NCBI GenBank assembly: GCA_016866575.1
Contig: VGMA01000075.1
Span: 1-7,708 of the forward strand
From: Chlamydiota bacterium
GTDB lineage: Bacteria; Chlamydiota; Chlamydiia; Chlamydiales; VGMA01
Length of the DNA stretch: 7,708 bases
Direction: 5' to 3'
A program made the translations under genes and the position numbers. Of this stretch, positions 1 through 5,866 are shown in pieces. The stretch's first letter is position 1; each line of letters starts with the position of its first letter. The notes under the pieces were generated by a model. The model was not told the DNA's origin. It worked only from the letters and a program-made list of their open reading frames with translations, and did no database searches.

Positions 1-2
1 CG

Positions 3-116
3 CAGAATCAATTAGATGAAACCGATAGTAAAATTCATCTGATGGCAATACCTTTTATTGGGGCTTTTGTTATTTTAGGGCTCGGTTTTGCCCTAGCAAG
101 CAGCAGAAATTACTAA
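3..116 (+). CDS. C-terminal fragment of an unknown membrane protein (5' end outside window)
   Basis: An open frame enters from the left edge and ends at TAA 114-116, giving 37 visible residues. The first dozen or so are polar (QNQLDETDSKIH). They are followed by a hydrophobic stretch, MAIPFIGAFVILGLGFALA, and a short polar end, SSRNY. This looks like a single C-terminal transmembrane helix with a tiny tail, as in tail-anchored proteins or the last helix of a multi-pass protein. It does not resemble the methionine-rich C-terminus of Ffh, which I would expect upstream of rpsP from chlamydial synteny. No family can be named. An ATG at nt 42 lies in frame, but the frame is already open before it, so the gene most likely starts outside the window. 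Confidence 0.5.
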   Translation, partial: QNQLDETDSKIHLMAIPFIGAFVILGLGFALASSRNY

Positions 117-124
117 ATTTTTTT

Positions 125-155
125 ATATCTCATGCGAGATGTGGCAAGATATCTT
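125..155. other. Intergenic palindromes between the upstream gene and the rpsP promoter
   Basis: This gap holds two short dyads. ATCTC (127-131) can pair with GAGAT (136-140) around a 4-nt loop, and AAGATATCTT (146-155) is a perfect 10-bp palindrome. ATATCT (125-130) can also pair with AGATAT (147-152). No T-tract follows the first hairpin; the T-run at 117-124 lies before it. It is therefore a poor intrinsic terminator for the upstream gene. The palindrome sits 20 nt before the -35 element and could be an operator, but it may be chance in AT-rich DNA. Confidence 0.25.
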
Positions 156-174
156 AATATCGTGAAAAAGATAG

Positions 175-203
175 TTGCAAAGTCAAGTTCAATTTGATAA
201 CAT
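175..203 (+). promoter_or_regulatory. Predicted sigma70 (sigma66-type) promoter of the rpsP-metG operon
   Basis: TTGCAA (175-180) is a good -35 element. It is separated by exactly 17 nt from TAACAT (198-203), a fair -10 element. TG at 195-196 sits one base before the -10, giving an extended -10 (TGnTAACAT). Transcription would start near 209-211 and leave a leader of about 23 nt before the rpsP ATG at 233. No other spaced -35/-10 pair as good was found in this gap, and the next seven genes have no intergenic room for promoters, so this probably drives the whole operon. Confidence 0.55.
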
Positions 204-222
204 GTCCCGCATATTTGGAAAT

Positions 223-226
223 GGAG
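223..226 (+). promoter_or_regulatory. Ribosome binding site of rpsP
   Basis: GGAG lies 6 nt upstream of ATG 233. It decides the start in favour of ATG 233 over the in-frame TTG at 194 and ATG at 221. The protein from 233 begins MLKIRMRRCG, the canonical S16 N-terminus; the 13 residues encoded upstream resemble nothing in S16. Confidence 0.7.
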
Positions 227-232
227 ATCACC

Positions 233-490
233 ATGTTAAAAATTCGTATGCGCCGATGTGGAGCTAAAAACGCAATCTGTTTCAGAGTAGTACTTGCTGA
301 TGTACGTTCACCAAGAGATGGAAAATATTTAGAGTCTCTCGGATACTACCACCCAAGAGATTCTGATGCTAAAAGAGGTCTTCACATTGATGTGGAAAGA
401 CTTCAGTACTGGCTCGACCAGGGTGCGCAACCTACAGAGACTGTCGTATCATTGACTAAAAGACACTACCCAGTAGTGAAATTTAAGTAA
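233..490 (+). CDS. rpsP: 30S ribosomal protein S16 (bS16)
   Basis: S16 binds 16S rRNA in the body of the small ribosomal subunit and is needed for 30S assembly. The 85-residue product has the usual family length and hallmarks in order: MLKIRMRRCG at the N-terminus, VVLADVRSPRDGKYLESLGYYHP at residues about 19-41, and LQYWLDQGAQPTETV at about 57-71, followed by a basic end. ATG 233 is chosen because a GGAG sits 6 nt upstream and the protein then starts exactly like other S16 proteins. It is first in the operon, directly behind the predicted promoter, and its stop is 2 nt before the trmD start. The rpsP-trmD-rplS order is conserved across many bacteria. Nothing in the protein is unusual. Confidence 0.96.
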   Translation: MLKIRMRRCGAKNAICFRVVLADVRSPRDGKYLESLGYYHPRDSDAKRGLHIDVERLQYWLDQGAQPTETVVSLTKRHYPVVKFK

Positions 491-492
491 CA

Positions 493-1170
493 GTGGAAAT
501 TACAGTTCTCAGTTTGTTCCCTGAATATTTTGAAAGTCCGTTAAGTGTAAGTATACTCAAACGGGCAATTCAAAAAGGTTTACTCAAAGTAAATCAAGTG
601 AACATAAGAGATTTTGCGACAGACAAGCATCAAAAAGTGGACGATAAACCCTATGGCGGCGGTCCAGGAATGTTAATGAAACCGCAACCTATTTGCGATG
701 CCATCGAAAGTGTAAAAAGAGAGGGGTCACATGTGATTTACCTCTCTCCGCAAGGAGCTCCTTTAAAAGCAAAAAAATGTGAGGAGCTGGCAAAGTATGA
801 ACATTTGATTCTTCTTTGCGGACACTACGAAGGGGTAGATCAACGAGCAATTGATCTTTCTGTCGATGAAGAGATAAGTATTGGTGAATATGTACTCACC
901 AGTGGAGCACCTGCAGCCTTAGTATTGTTAGACGCTGTGAGTAGATTTATCCCCGGCGTTATAGGCAATGAGCAGGGAGCCTACCAAGACTCTTTCCACA
1001 TTGAAGGGGAGGGGCTGGAAGGACCAAAGTATACGAGGCCTCCTGAATATAAAGGTCTCAAAGTTCCCGAAATTTTGCTGAGCGGGGACCACCAGAAGAG
1101 AGATCTTTGGCAAAAACAGCAGGCTAAAGAAAAGACGATAAGGAGAAAATATGACATCAGCGTTGATTGA
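493..1170 (+). CDS. trmD: tRNA (guanine-N1)-methyltransferase TrmD
   Basis: TrmD transfers a methyl group from S-adenosylmethionine to N1 of G37 in tRNAs, which prevents +1 frameshifting. It is a cytoplasmic SPOUT-class homodimer. The 225-residue protein shows YGGGPGM (54-60), YLSPQG (83-88), CGHYEG (109-114), SIGEYVL (129-135), RFIPGVIG (151-158), QDSF (165-168) and YTRP (180-183). Mapped by eye to E. coli numbering, the catalytic pair Arg154/Asp169 is kept as R151 and D166. The knot motif GGELPA is replaced by SGAPAA (137-142), and the Asp before the C-P of LLDCP (about D177) is Glu176. These changes are unusual, but the protein otherwise looks intact. The start is GTG 493 with no clear Shine-Dalgarno, 2 nt after the rpsP stop, which suggests translational coupling. 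Its 3' end overlaps rplS by 20 nt. Confidence 0.95.
   Translation: MEITVLSLFPEYFESPLSVSILKRAIQKGLLKVNQVNIRDFATDKHQKVDDKPYGGGPGMLMKPQPICDAIESVKREGSHVIYLSPQGAPLKAKKCEELAKYEHLILLCGHYEGVDQRAIDLSVDEEISIGEYVLTSGAPAALVLLDAVSRFIPGVIGNEQGAYQDSFHIEGEGLEGPKYTRPPEYKGLKVPEILLSGDHQKRDLWQKQQAKEKTIRRKYDISVD
1140..1145 (+). promoter_or_regulatory. Ribosome binding site of rplS inside the end of trmD
   Basis: AAGGAG lies 5 nt before ATG 1151, within the last codons of trmD. It is the strongest Shine-Dalgarno in the operon, fitting the high output needed for a ribosomal protein, and it fixes the rplS start despite the 20-nt overlap. Confidence 0.7.
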
Positions 1171-1552
1171 AGAGCTAGAAAGCGCGCAATTAAGAAGCGA
1201 TATACCGGAAATGTTTCCTGGCGACACAGTACGTGTTTGGACTCGAATCAAGGAAGGAGACAAAGAGCGTGTGCAGGCTTTTGAAGGGATTGTTGTAGGT
1301 CTTAAAGGTAGAGGTCTTTCTGCAAGACTTATGGTTTATCGTGTGGCATACCGCCAAGCGATGCAGAAGAATTTCCCTATCCATAGCCCAGGCATCGACA
1401 AGATTGAAGTGGTTAGAAGAGGACATGTTCGTAGAGCAAAACTTACATATTTGATCGGAAAAACAGGTAAGAAAGCTCGTGTTGTGGAAAAAATGATGAA
1501 CGAAACGGCTCCACAGCAAAAAGAAACTTCTGCCCGTGAAGAGAATGTTTGA
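1151..1552 (+). CDS. rplS: 50S ribosomal protein L19 (bL19)
   Basis: L19 sits at the 30S-50S interface of the large ribosomal subunit. The 133-residue product carries the family signatures: LRSDIPEMFPGDTVRV near residues 15-30, a QAFEGIVVGLKGRGLSA block at about 42-58, and FPIHSPGIDKIEVVRRGHVRRAKLTYL at about 75-101. The last 20 or so residues (NETAPQQKETSAREENV at the end) form a polar extension beyond the conserved fold. Such tails vary between species; here part of it is encoded by the stretch shared with rnhB. The start at ATG 1151 has a strong AAGGAG. It overlaps trmD upstream by 20 nt and the rnhB start downstream by 8 nt (17 nt if rnhB uses the alternative GTG). Confidence 0.96.
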   Translation: MTSALIEELESAQLRSDIPEMFPGDTVRVWTRIKEGDKERVQAFEGIVVGLKGRGLSARLMVYRVAYRQAMQKNFPIHSPGIDKIEVVRRGHVRRAKLTYLIGKTGKKARVVEKMMNETAPQQKETSAREENV

Positions 1553-2171
1553 GCCTTTTGAACAGAAGGCTAAAGAAAGAGGATTTCAACGGATAGCGGG
1601 AGTGGATGAAGCAGGCAGAGGGCCTTTAGCAGGACCTGTAGTTGCAGCTTCAGTAATCTTTAAAAAGATGACCGCGATTCGGAATCCTCTTTTTTTTGAT
1701 ATCAATGATAGTAAAAAACTCACTTCTTCCAAACGGGAAGCGATTTATACATATCTAACTTCATCTCCTGATGAAGCTGAGTATACGGTGAGTGTTGTTG
1801 ATGTTGATGAAATAGATACATACAATATTTTGCAGGCCTCATTACTTGCCATGAAAAATGCAGTAACAGCGCACAATCCTTTACCTGATCTTGTTTTTGT
1901 TGATGGAAATCAACTGTTTAACGATCCTATTAAGCAACACGCTGTTGTAGGAGGGGATGCAAAAGTACTATCGATAGCAGCGGCATCTATCATTGCCAAA
2001 GTAACTAGAGACAATATGATGCAACATTATCACGAGCAGTATCCCCAATATGGTTTTGATGTGCATAAGGGGTATGGCACAAAAAAACACATTGAGGCAA
2101 TACAACGCTTTGGTCTTACCCCAATACATCGCAAGTCTTTTAAGGTGAAAACCCTATGCCAAGAAGTATGA
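1545..2171 (+). CDS. rnhB: Ribonuclease HII
   Basis: RNase HII cleaves the RNA strand of RNA-DNA hybrids and removes single ribonucleotides misincorporated in DNA, using divalent metal ions. From ATG 1545 the product is 208 residues, normal for the family. It shows GVDEAGRGPLAGPV (19-32) with catalytic D21 and E22, FVDGN with D120, and AASIIAKVTRD ending in D156, which completes the four acidic metal ligands. The conserved HKGYGTKKH follows. The start is uncertain: GTG 1536 in the same frame would add three residues (MKR). Neither has a clean Shine-Dalgarno; the GAAGAGA just before ATG 1545 is too close to be ideal. ATG is preferred as the commoner start. Initiation probably depends on ribosomes terminating at the rplS stop (1550-1552). 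Confidence 0.94.
   Translation: MFEPFEQKAKERGFQRIAGVDEAGRGPLAGPVVAASVIFKKMTAIRNPLFFDINDSKKLTSSKREAIYTYLTSSPDEAEYTVSVVDVDEIDTYNILQASLLAMKNAVTAHNPLPDLVFVDGNQLFNDPIKQHAVVGGDAKVLSIAAASIIAKVTRDNMMQHYHEQYPQYGFDVHKGYGTKKHIEAIQRFGLTPIHRKSFKVKTLCQEV
2142..2148 (+). promoter_or_regulatory. Ribosome binding site of yicC
   Basis: AAGGTGA lies 7 nt before ATG 2156, inside the end of rnhB. It supports this start over ATG 2168, which overlaps the rnhB stop as ATGA but would remove the conserved MPRS. Confidence 0.6.
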
Positions 2172-3019
2172 CCGGCTATGCGAAAGCAAGCACGACGATC
2201 AGTCAAAAACAATTCTCTGTAGAGATCCATTCAGTCAATAAAAGGGGTCTTGATCTACATCTACAGCTTCCCAAAGAGTATCTTTTTCTTGATATTGAAC
2301 TAAGAAAATGGATAGCTGCAGTAGCAAGCCGCGGCCAAGTGACTTTTAGAATCACAACAGAAACCTCAACAGACATCAGCACAGATTTACTTCAAAGAGT
2401 GGATGTAGATCTACAAACATTAGCGCAAGCTGTAGGCTTTAAAGAGACTAGGCCTTATGATTTTGCTTTTCTTTTGCAAGAAGCTGCTAAATACACTAGC
2501 ATGAGTGTTTCTACAGATCTCATAGAACAAATTGAGCCTATTGTCAAAGAAGCCCTTATGATTTGGAATCAAGCAAAAGAAAAAGAGGGTGTTTTTCTTA
2601 TCAAAGACATTAGCAATCGCTTAGATCATATCACAAAGCTCAGAAACCAGATCCTTTCATACAAAGAAAAAAGCTCAACACGTCTTCAAGAGCGCTTGAC
2701 AAAAGCTTTAGAAGAGCTCGAGACAAAACTTTTAGATGAAGATAGACGCAGAATATTGAAAGAAGTTGTTTTGTATGTTGAAAAAGCAGACATTAGCGAA
2801 GAGCTTGCTCGTCTTGAAGCACACTTAGAACAATTTGGCCATCTTATAACTTCTCAGAAAATGGAAGTAGGTAAGAATCTTGATTTCTTTGTACAAGAAA
2901 TGTTAAGAGAAGCAAATACAATCGCAGCAAAAGCAAATGATGCAGAGCTTATCCATTATGTGGTAGAGATGAAGGGAGAGCTTGAAAAGATTCGAGAACA
3001 AGTGCAAAATATAGAGTAG
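2156..3019 (+). CDS. yicC: YicC/YloC-family endoribonuclease
   Basis: The 287-residue product has the full length and both ends of the YicC/YloC family. The N-terminus reads MPRSMTGYAK and then VEIHSVNKRGLDL (about 22-34), matching the RSMTG(F/Y) and VEI-SVN--LD signatures. The C-terminal DUF1732 block (about 204-287) includes DEDRRRILKEV, ADISEELARLEAHLEQF, EVGKNLDFFVQEMLREANT and a terminal GELEKIREQVQNIE. A charged middle section (about 140-195) looks helical. Family members are reported to be endoribonucleases linked to small-RNA and mRNA turnover; that role is transferred by homology, not visible here. It overlaps rnhB by 16 nt and ends 3 nt before gmk. In Bacillus the homologue yloC also lies just upstream of gmk, so the pairing is old, but I do not recall it in the Chlamydia trachomatis version of this operon. 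Confidence 0.9.
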   Translation: MPRSMTGYAKASTTISQKQFSVEIHSVNKRGLDLHLQLPKEYLFLDIELRKWIAAVASRGQVTFRITTETSTDISTDLLQRVDVDLQTLAQAVGFKETRPYDFAFLLQEAAKYTSMSVSTDLIEQIEPIVKEALMIWNQAKEKEGVFLIKDISNRLDHITKLRNQILSYKEKSSTRLQERLTKALEELETKLLDEDRRRILKEVVLYVEKADISEELARLEAHLEQFGHLITSQKMEVGKNLDFFVQEMLREANTIAAKANDAELIHYVVEMKGELEKIREQVQNIE

Positions 3020-3022
3020 TCG

Positions 3023-3601
3023 ATGGTAGGAAAGGTATATATCATTAGTGGTCCTTCCGCAGCAGGGAAGACGACGCTTGTGAAAAAACTCTGCCATGAA
3101 TTTCCTAGTAGCGTAGCGCAAAGTGTTTCTTGTACAACAAGAAAACCTAGAAGCGGGGAAATTGATGGGGTAGACTACTACTTTATTGACGAGAAGCAGT
3201 TCATGCTAAAACTGCAAAAAAACGAGTTCATCGAGCATGCAAAGGTATTTCATCATTACTACGGAACTCTTTCTAAGCATGTAGAAGATCTTGTAAACAA
3301 GGGATTTATTGTACTTTTAGTGATAGATGTACAAGGTGCTTTGCAGCTAAAGAAAGTGTACAAAGCAGACTACATCTTTATCGCACCTCCTTCAATGGAA
3401 GAGTTGAAAAGAAGGATAGAAAAAAGAAGCCAAGATGCACCTTTCAACATGGAAGAAAGGCTCAAGGTAGCGGTAGAAGAGATGAAGCACAAGGATTTAT
3501 ATGATTTTGTCATTGTTAACGATAACTTTGACACAGCGTATCAGCAATTAAAGGCTATTATTATCGGAGAAGAGAATGGGGAAAAAATCAAAAGTATTTG
3601 A
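3023..3601 (+). CDS. gmk: Guanylate kinase
   Basis: Guanylate kinase phosphorylates GMP and dGMP with ATP, an essential cytoplasmic step in GTP/dGTP supply and cyclic-nucleotide recycling. The 192-residue protein begins with the P-loop GPSAAGKTT (10-18). It continues with the GMP-binding SVSCTTRKPRSGEIDGVDY (34-52), an EFIEHAKVFHHYYGT segment, IDVQGA in the core and a C-terminal VNDNFDTAYQQL typical of the family. The P-loop has Ala where many homologues have Gly, a mild variant. It starts at ATG 3023, 3 nt after the yicC stop, with only a weak GAG 6 nt upstream. Its last 26 nt overlap the next small gene. The length is at the short end of normal and nothing suggests loss of function. Confidence 0.95.
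   Translation: MVGKVYIISGPSAAGKTTLVKKLCHEFPSSVAQSVSCTTRKPRSGEIDGVDYYFIDEKQFMLKLQKNEFIEHAKVFHHYYGTLSKHVEDLVNKGFIVLLVIDVQGALQLKKVYKADYIFIAPPSMEELKRRIEKRSQDAPFNMEERLKVAVEEMKHKDLYDFVIVNDNFDTAYQQLKAIIIGEENGEKIKSI
3566..3569 (+). promoter_or_regulatory. Ribosome binding site of the small rpoZ-like gene
   Basis: GGAG sits 6 nt before ATG 3576, within the 3' end of gmk. A proper site at this spacing supports the small overlapping frame as a real, separately translated gene. Confidence 0.55.
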
Positions 3602-3767
3602 TTCGTTAACAAATGAAGCGATTAAGCGACATTTCAACGACAATTTCAAAATGGCAGATTACATCATCAAATTAGCGCGTCATTATCAAGAAAGTGGAAA
3701 AGAGTTTACTTTGAATTCTCTTATGCATGATGCACAAAAAGCAGTCGAAAAATTACATAGAAACTAA
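3576..3767 (+). CDS. Putative RNA polymerase omega subunit (RpoZ-like; CT031 position)
   Basis: This 63-residue protein lies directly after gmk, overlapping it by 26 nt, and its stop shares one base with the metG start (TAATG). Its length is close to the short Gram-positive omega (about 67 residues in Bacillus). The segment NDNFKMADYIIKLARHYQ (about 21-38) aligns by eye with the omega core pattern N-x-F-x-L-x5-K-x-A-R in the correct register, after a DSL that Bacillus omega also has near its start. Omega promotes assembly of the beta' subunit of RNA polymerase. gmk-rpoZ adjacency is common in both Gram-negative and Gram-positive bacteria and supports the call. Against it, the similarity is short, and the homologue at this position in Chlamydia is, as I recall, annotated as hypothetical. 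A GGAG supports translation. The gene is very likely real; the omega function is an inference. Confidence 0.6.
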   Translation: MGKKSKVFDSLTNEAIKRHFNDNFKMADYIIKLARHYQESGKEFTLNSLMHDAQKAVEKLHRN

Positions 3768-5785
3768 TGAACGAAAAAATTTTGATCACTTCGGCTCTTC
3801 CTTATGCTAACGGGCCGTTGCATTTTGGCCACCTAATAGGAGCCTACCTTCCTGCAGATAGTTATGCAAGATTTGAGCGCATGCAAGGAAATGATGTTTT
3901 GTTTATTTGCGGCTCTGATGAATATGGAGTTGCGATTACACTCAATGCTGAAATAGCGGGTAAAACGCCAAAGCAGTATGTAGATCACTTCCATAGCCTC
4001 AATAAAGGCTTATTTGACAAACTGCACATCTCATTTGATCACTACTCAAGAACCACATCTAAAGAGCATGCTCCTCTTGTACAGGAATTTTTTCTAGATC
4101 TTTTAAAAGCAGGTTTTATTGAAGAAAGAGTCACTAAGCAGCTCTATTCTCCCTTAGAGCAAAGATTTCTGGCAGATCGTTATGTAGTGGGTGAGTGTCC
4201 AAAATGCCATCATCTTGAAGCAAGAGGGGATGAGTGCCCAAAATGTGGTGCAAGCTATGAAGCTACAGATCTGATCAATCCACGCTCAAAAATCAAAAAT
4301 TCGCCGTTGATTCTCAAAGACACCAAAAATTGGTTCTTGCTTGTAGATAAATTTAAACAAGAGCTTTCTGAGTGGATCAAAAAGCGTGGATGGAAGCCAA
4401 ACGTAGTCAATTTTATCCTACCCTACATTGAAGATCTTCGCCCAAGAGCGATTACAAGAGATTTAGATTGGGGTATACCAGTACCTTTGCCAGATGCAGA
4501 AGGAAAGGTTCTTTATGTGTGGTTTGATGCGCCTATTGGGTATTTGTCGATTGCTAAAGAGTGGGCGATAGCAAGAGGTCAGCCTGATCTATGGAAAGAG
4601 TATTGGGAAAATAAAGAAACCAAGCTCGTTCAGTTTATTGGAAAAGACAATATCGTTTTTCACGCAGTGATTTTCCCTGCGATGATTATGGGACAAAAGC
4701 ATCCATATAAGCTAGTTGATGAGCTGCCTGCTAATGAGTTTCTCAATTTGGAAGGAAAGCAGTTCAGTAAATCCTCCGGCTGGTACATCAGCATGGAAGA
4801 GTTTTTGACAAAGTTTTCAGCAGATCAGCTTAGATATGCACTTGCTGCAAATGCGCCTGAAACTCAGGATGCAGAATTTACATGGGATGACTTCCAGATT
4901 AGAGTCAATAGCGAATTGATCGGTAAGTTCGCCAATTTTGTCCACCGTGTACTAAGCTTTGTCTATACTAGAATGGAAGCAAAAGTTCCTGAGATGAAAG
5001 ATCTCGATGAGGATGATCAAGCCTTCTTAGCTGGTCTTGAAGGTTTAGCAAAAGAGATGAAAAATAATTACAGCAATTTTCGTCTTCGTAAGGCCACGCA
5101 GTCATTGATGGAGATGTCTGCGCTTTCTAACGGCTATTTTGACAAAAAGCAGCCTTGGAAATCTTCAGGAGAGCGTTTAGAAACAACTATGGCTATTTGC
5201 TTAGAAGCTGTAAAAACACTTGCTTTAGTTTCCTTCCCTCTCATTCCATCTTCTGCTGAAAAAATATGGAAAATGCTCGGATTTAGCTCTTCACTAGAGA
5301 CAATCTTGTGGGAGGATGTCCTAAAAAGCTCGCTGCAACCAGGTCATTGCTTGGTTAAGCCAGAGCCACTTTTTAGTAAAATCGAAGATACGGTCATAGC
5401 AGAAGAAAAGCAAAAACTCTACGGCCATAAACCTGATAGAGTCTATCCTGCGCTAAAAGAAGAAGTCGCTATTGAAGATTTTGGCAAAATGGATTTACGC
5501 GTTGCAAAGATCCTAAAAGCAGAAAAAATTGCTAAAAGCAAAAAGCTTTTACATTTGACAGTTGATTTAGGATTTGAAACAAGGCCCATAGTTTCTGGAA
5601 TAGGTGAGCATTATACCAATCCTGAGGAGCTTATAGGTAAACAGGTGGTGATTATAGCAAATCTCAAGCCTGCAACCATTATGGGGCATGTAAGCCAAGG
5701 TATGCTTTTAGCCGCTTCTTTTGAATCATCTCTTAAGTTGCCTTCAGTAGATGAAGCGATTTTGCCGGGTAGCAAAATCACCTAA
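3767..5785 (+). CDS. metG: Methionyl-tRNA synthetase with C-terminal tRNA-binding domain
   Basis: MetRS charges tRNA(Met), including initiator tRNA, with methionine using ATP. The 672-residue class I enzyme shows the HIGH motif as HFGH (19-22). One zinc knuckle pair follows, with cysteines C144, C147, C157 and C160, then WFDAPIGY (252-259) and the KMSKS equivalent QFSKS (332-336). The anticodon-binding helical domain includes the expected P463-W464. From about residue 568 to the end lies an EMAPII/Arc1p-like OB domain (FGKMDLRVAKI, SGIGEHY, NLKPATIMG), which aids tRNA binding and usually dimerisation. As I recall, the Chlamydia trachomatis enzyme is about 550 residues and lacks this domain. 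Initiation is by TAATG overlap with the preceding stop and a poor Shine-Dalgarno, so it is probably translationally coupled. It ends with tandem TAATAA and an inverted repeat, closing the operon. Confidence 0.97.
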   Translation: MNEKILITSALPYANGPLHFGHLIGAYLPADSYARFERMQGNDVLFICGSDEYGVAITLNAEIAGKTPKQYVDHFHSLNKGLFDKLHISFDHYSRTTSKEHAPLVQEFFLDLLKAGFIEERVTKQLYSPLEQRFLADRYVVGECPKCHHLEARGDECPKCGASYEATDLINPRSKIKNSPLILKDTKNWFLLVDKFKQELSEWIKKRGWKPNVVNFILPYIEDLRPRAITRDLDWGIPVPLPDAEGKVLYVWFDAPIGYLSIAKEWAIARGQPDLWKEYWENKETKLVQFIGKDNIVFHAVIFPAMIMGQKHPYKLVDELPANEFLNLEGKQFSKSSGWYISMEEFLTKFSADQLRYALAANAPETQDAEFTWDDFQIRVNSELIGKFANFVHRVLSFVYTRMEAKVPEMKDLDEDDQAFLAGLEGLAKEMKNNYSNFRLRKATQSLMEMSALSNGYFDKKQPWKSSGERLETTMAICLEAVKTLALVSFPLIPSSAEKIWKMLGFSSSLETILWEDVLKSSLQPGHCLVKPEPLFSKIEDTVIAEEKQKLYGHKPDRVYPALKEEVAIEDFGKMDLRVAKILKAEKIAKSKKLLHLTVDLGFETRPIVSGIGEHYTNPEELIGKQVVIIANLKPATIMGHVSQGMLLAASFESSLKLPSVDEAILPGSKIT

Positions 5786-5796
5786 TAAGTTTGATC

Positions 5797-5832
5797 ATGA
5801 GCTAAAATGTTACTGTTTTAGCTCATTTGATT
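5797..5832 (+). terminator. Predicted intrinsic terminator after metG
   Basis: ATGAGCTAAAA (5797-5807) and TTTTAGCTCAT (5816-5826) form a perfect 11-bp inverted repeat around an 8-nt loop, 12 nt after the metG stop. The sequence after the stem is TTGATT, so the U-tract is weak; the stem itself is AU-rich near the loop. It probably ends the eight-gene transcript and insulates the surface-protein gene that starts 35 nt later. The reverse strand has no better tract, and no convergent gene is seen. Confidence 0.6.
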
Positions 5833-5866
5833 GAAAAAATAATTTGAAAGATTAGCCTGAAGTCAT

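Noticed and set aside
125..142. Intrinsic terminator for the upstream membrane-protein gene
   Set aside because: The stem has only 5 reliable pairs and no T-run follows it; the T-run is on the wrong side.
194..232. Longer rpsP starting at TTG 194
   Set aside because: It would add 13 residues unlike any S16 and would place the start inside the predicted -10 element. ATG 233 has a good Shine-Dalgarno.
928..1263. Minus-strand ORF of 111 codons
   Set aside because: It lies antisense to trmD and rplS, both strongly supported, and its translation resembles no protein family.
1190..1519. Minus-strand ORF of 109 codons
   Set aside because: It is entirely antisense to rplS, and its composition is that of a shadow frame.
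2030..2230. Minus-strand ORF of 66 codons
   Set aside because: It is antisense to the rnhB-yicC junction, with no recognisable motifs.
2903..3121. Minus-strand ORF of 72 codons, Cys- and Leu-rich at its end
   Set aside because: It is antisense to the highly conserved YicC C-terminus and the GMK P-loop; the odd composition follows from the complementary codons.
5827..5854. Possible promoter for the secreted protein, TTGATT (5827-5832) with a poor -10 near 5849-5854
   Set aside because: The -10 matches consensus at only about half its positions and the region is very AT-rich, so it cannot be separated from chance.
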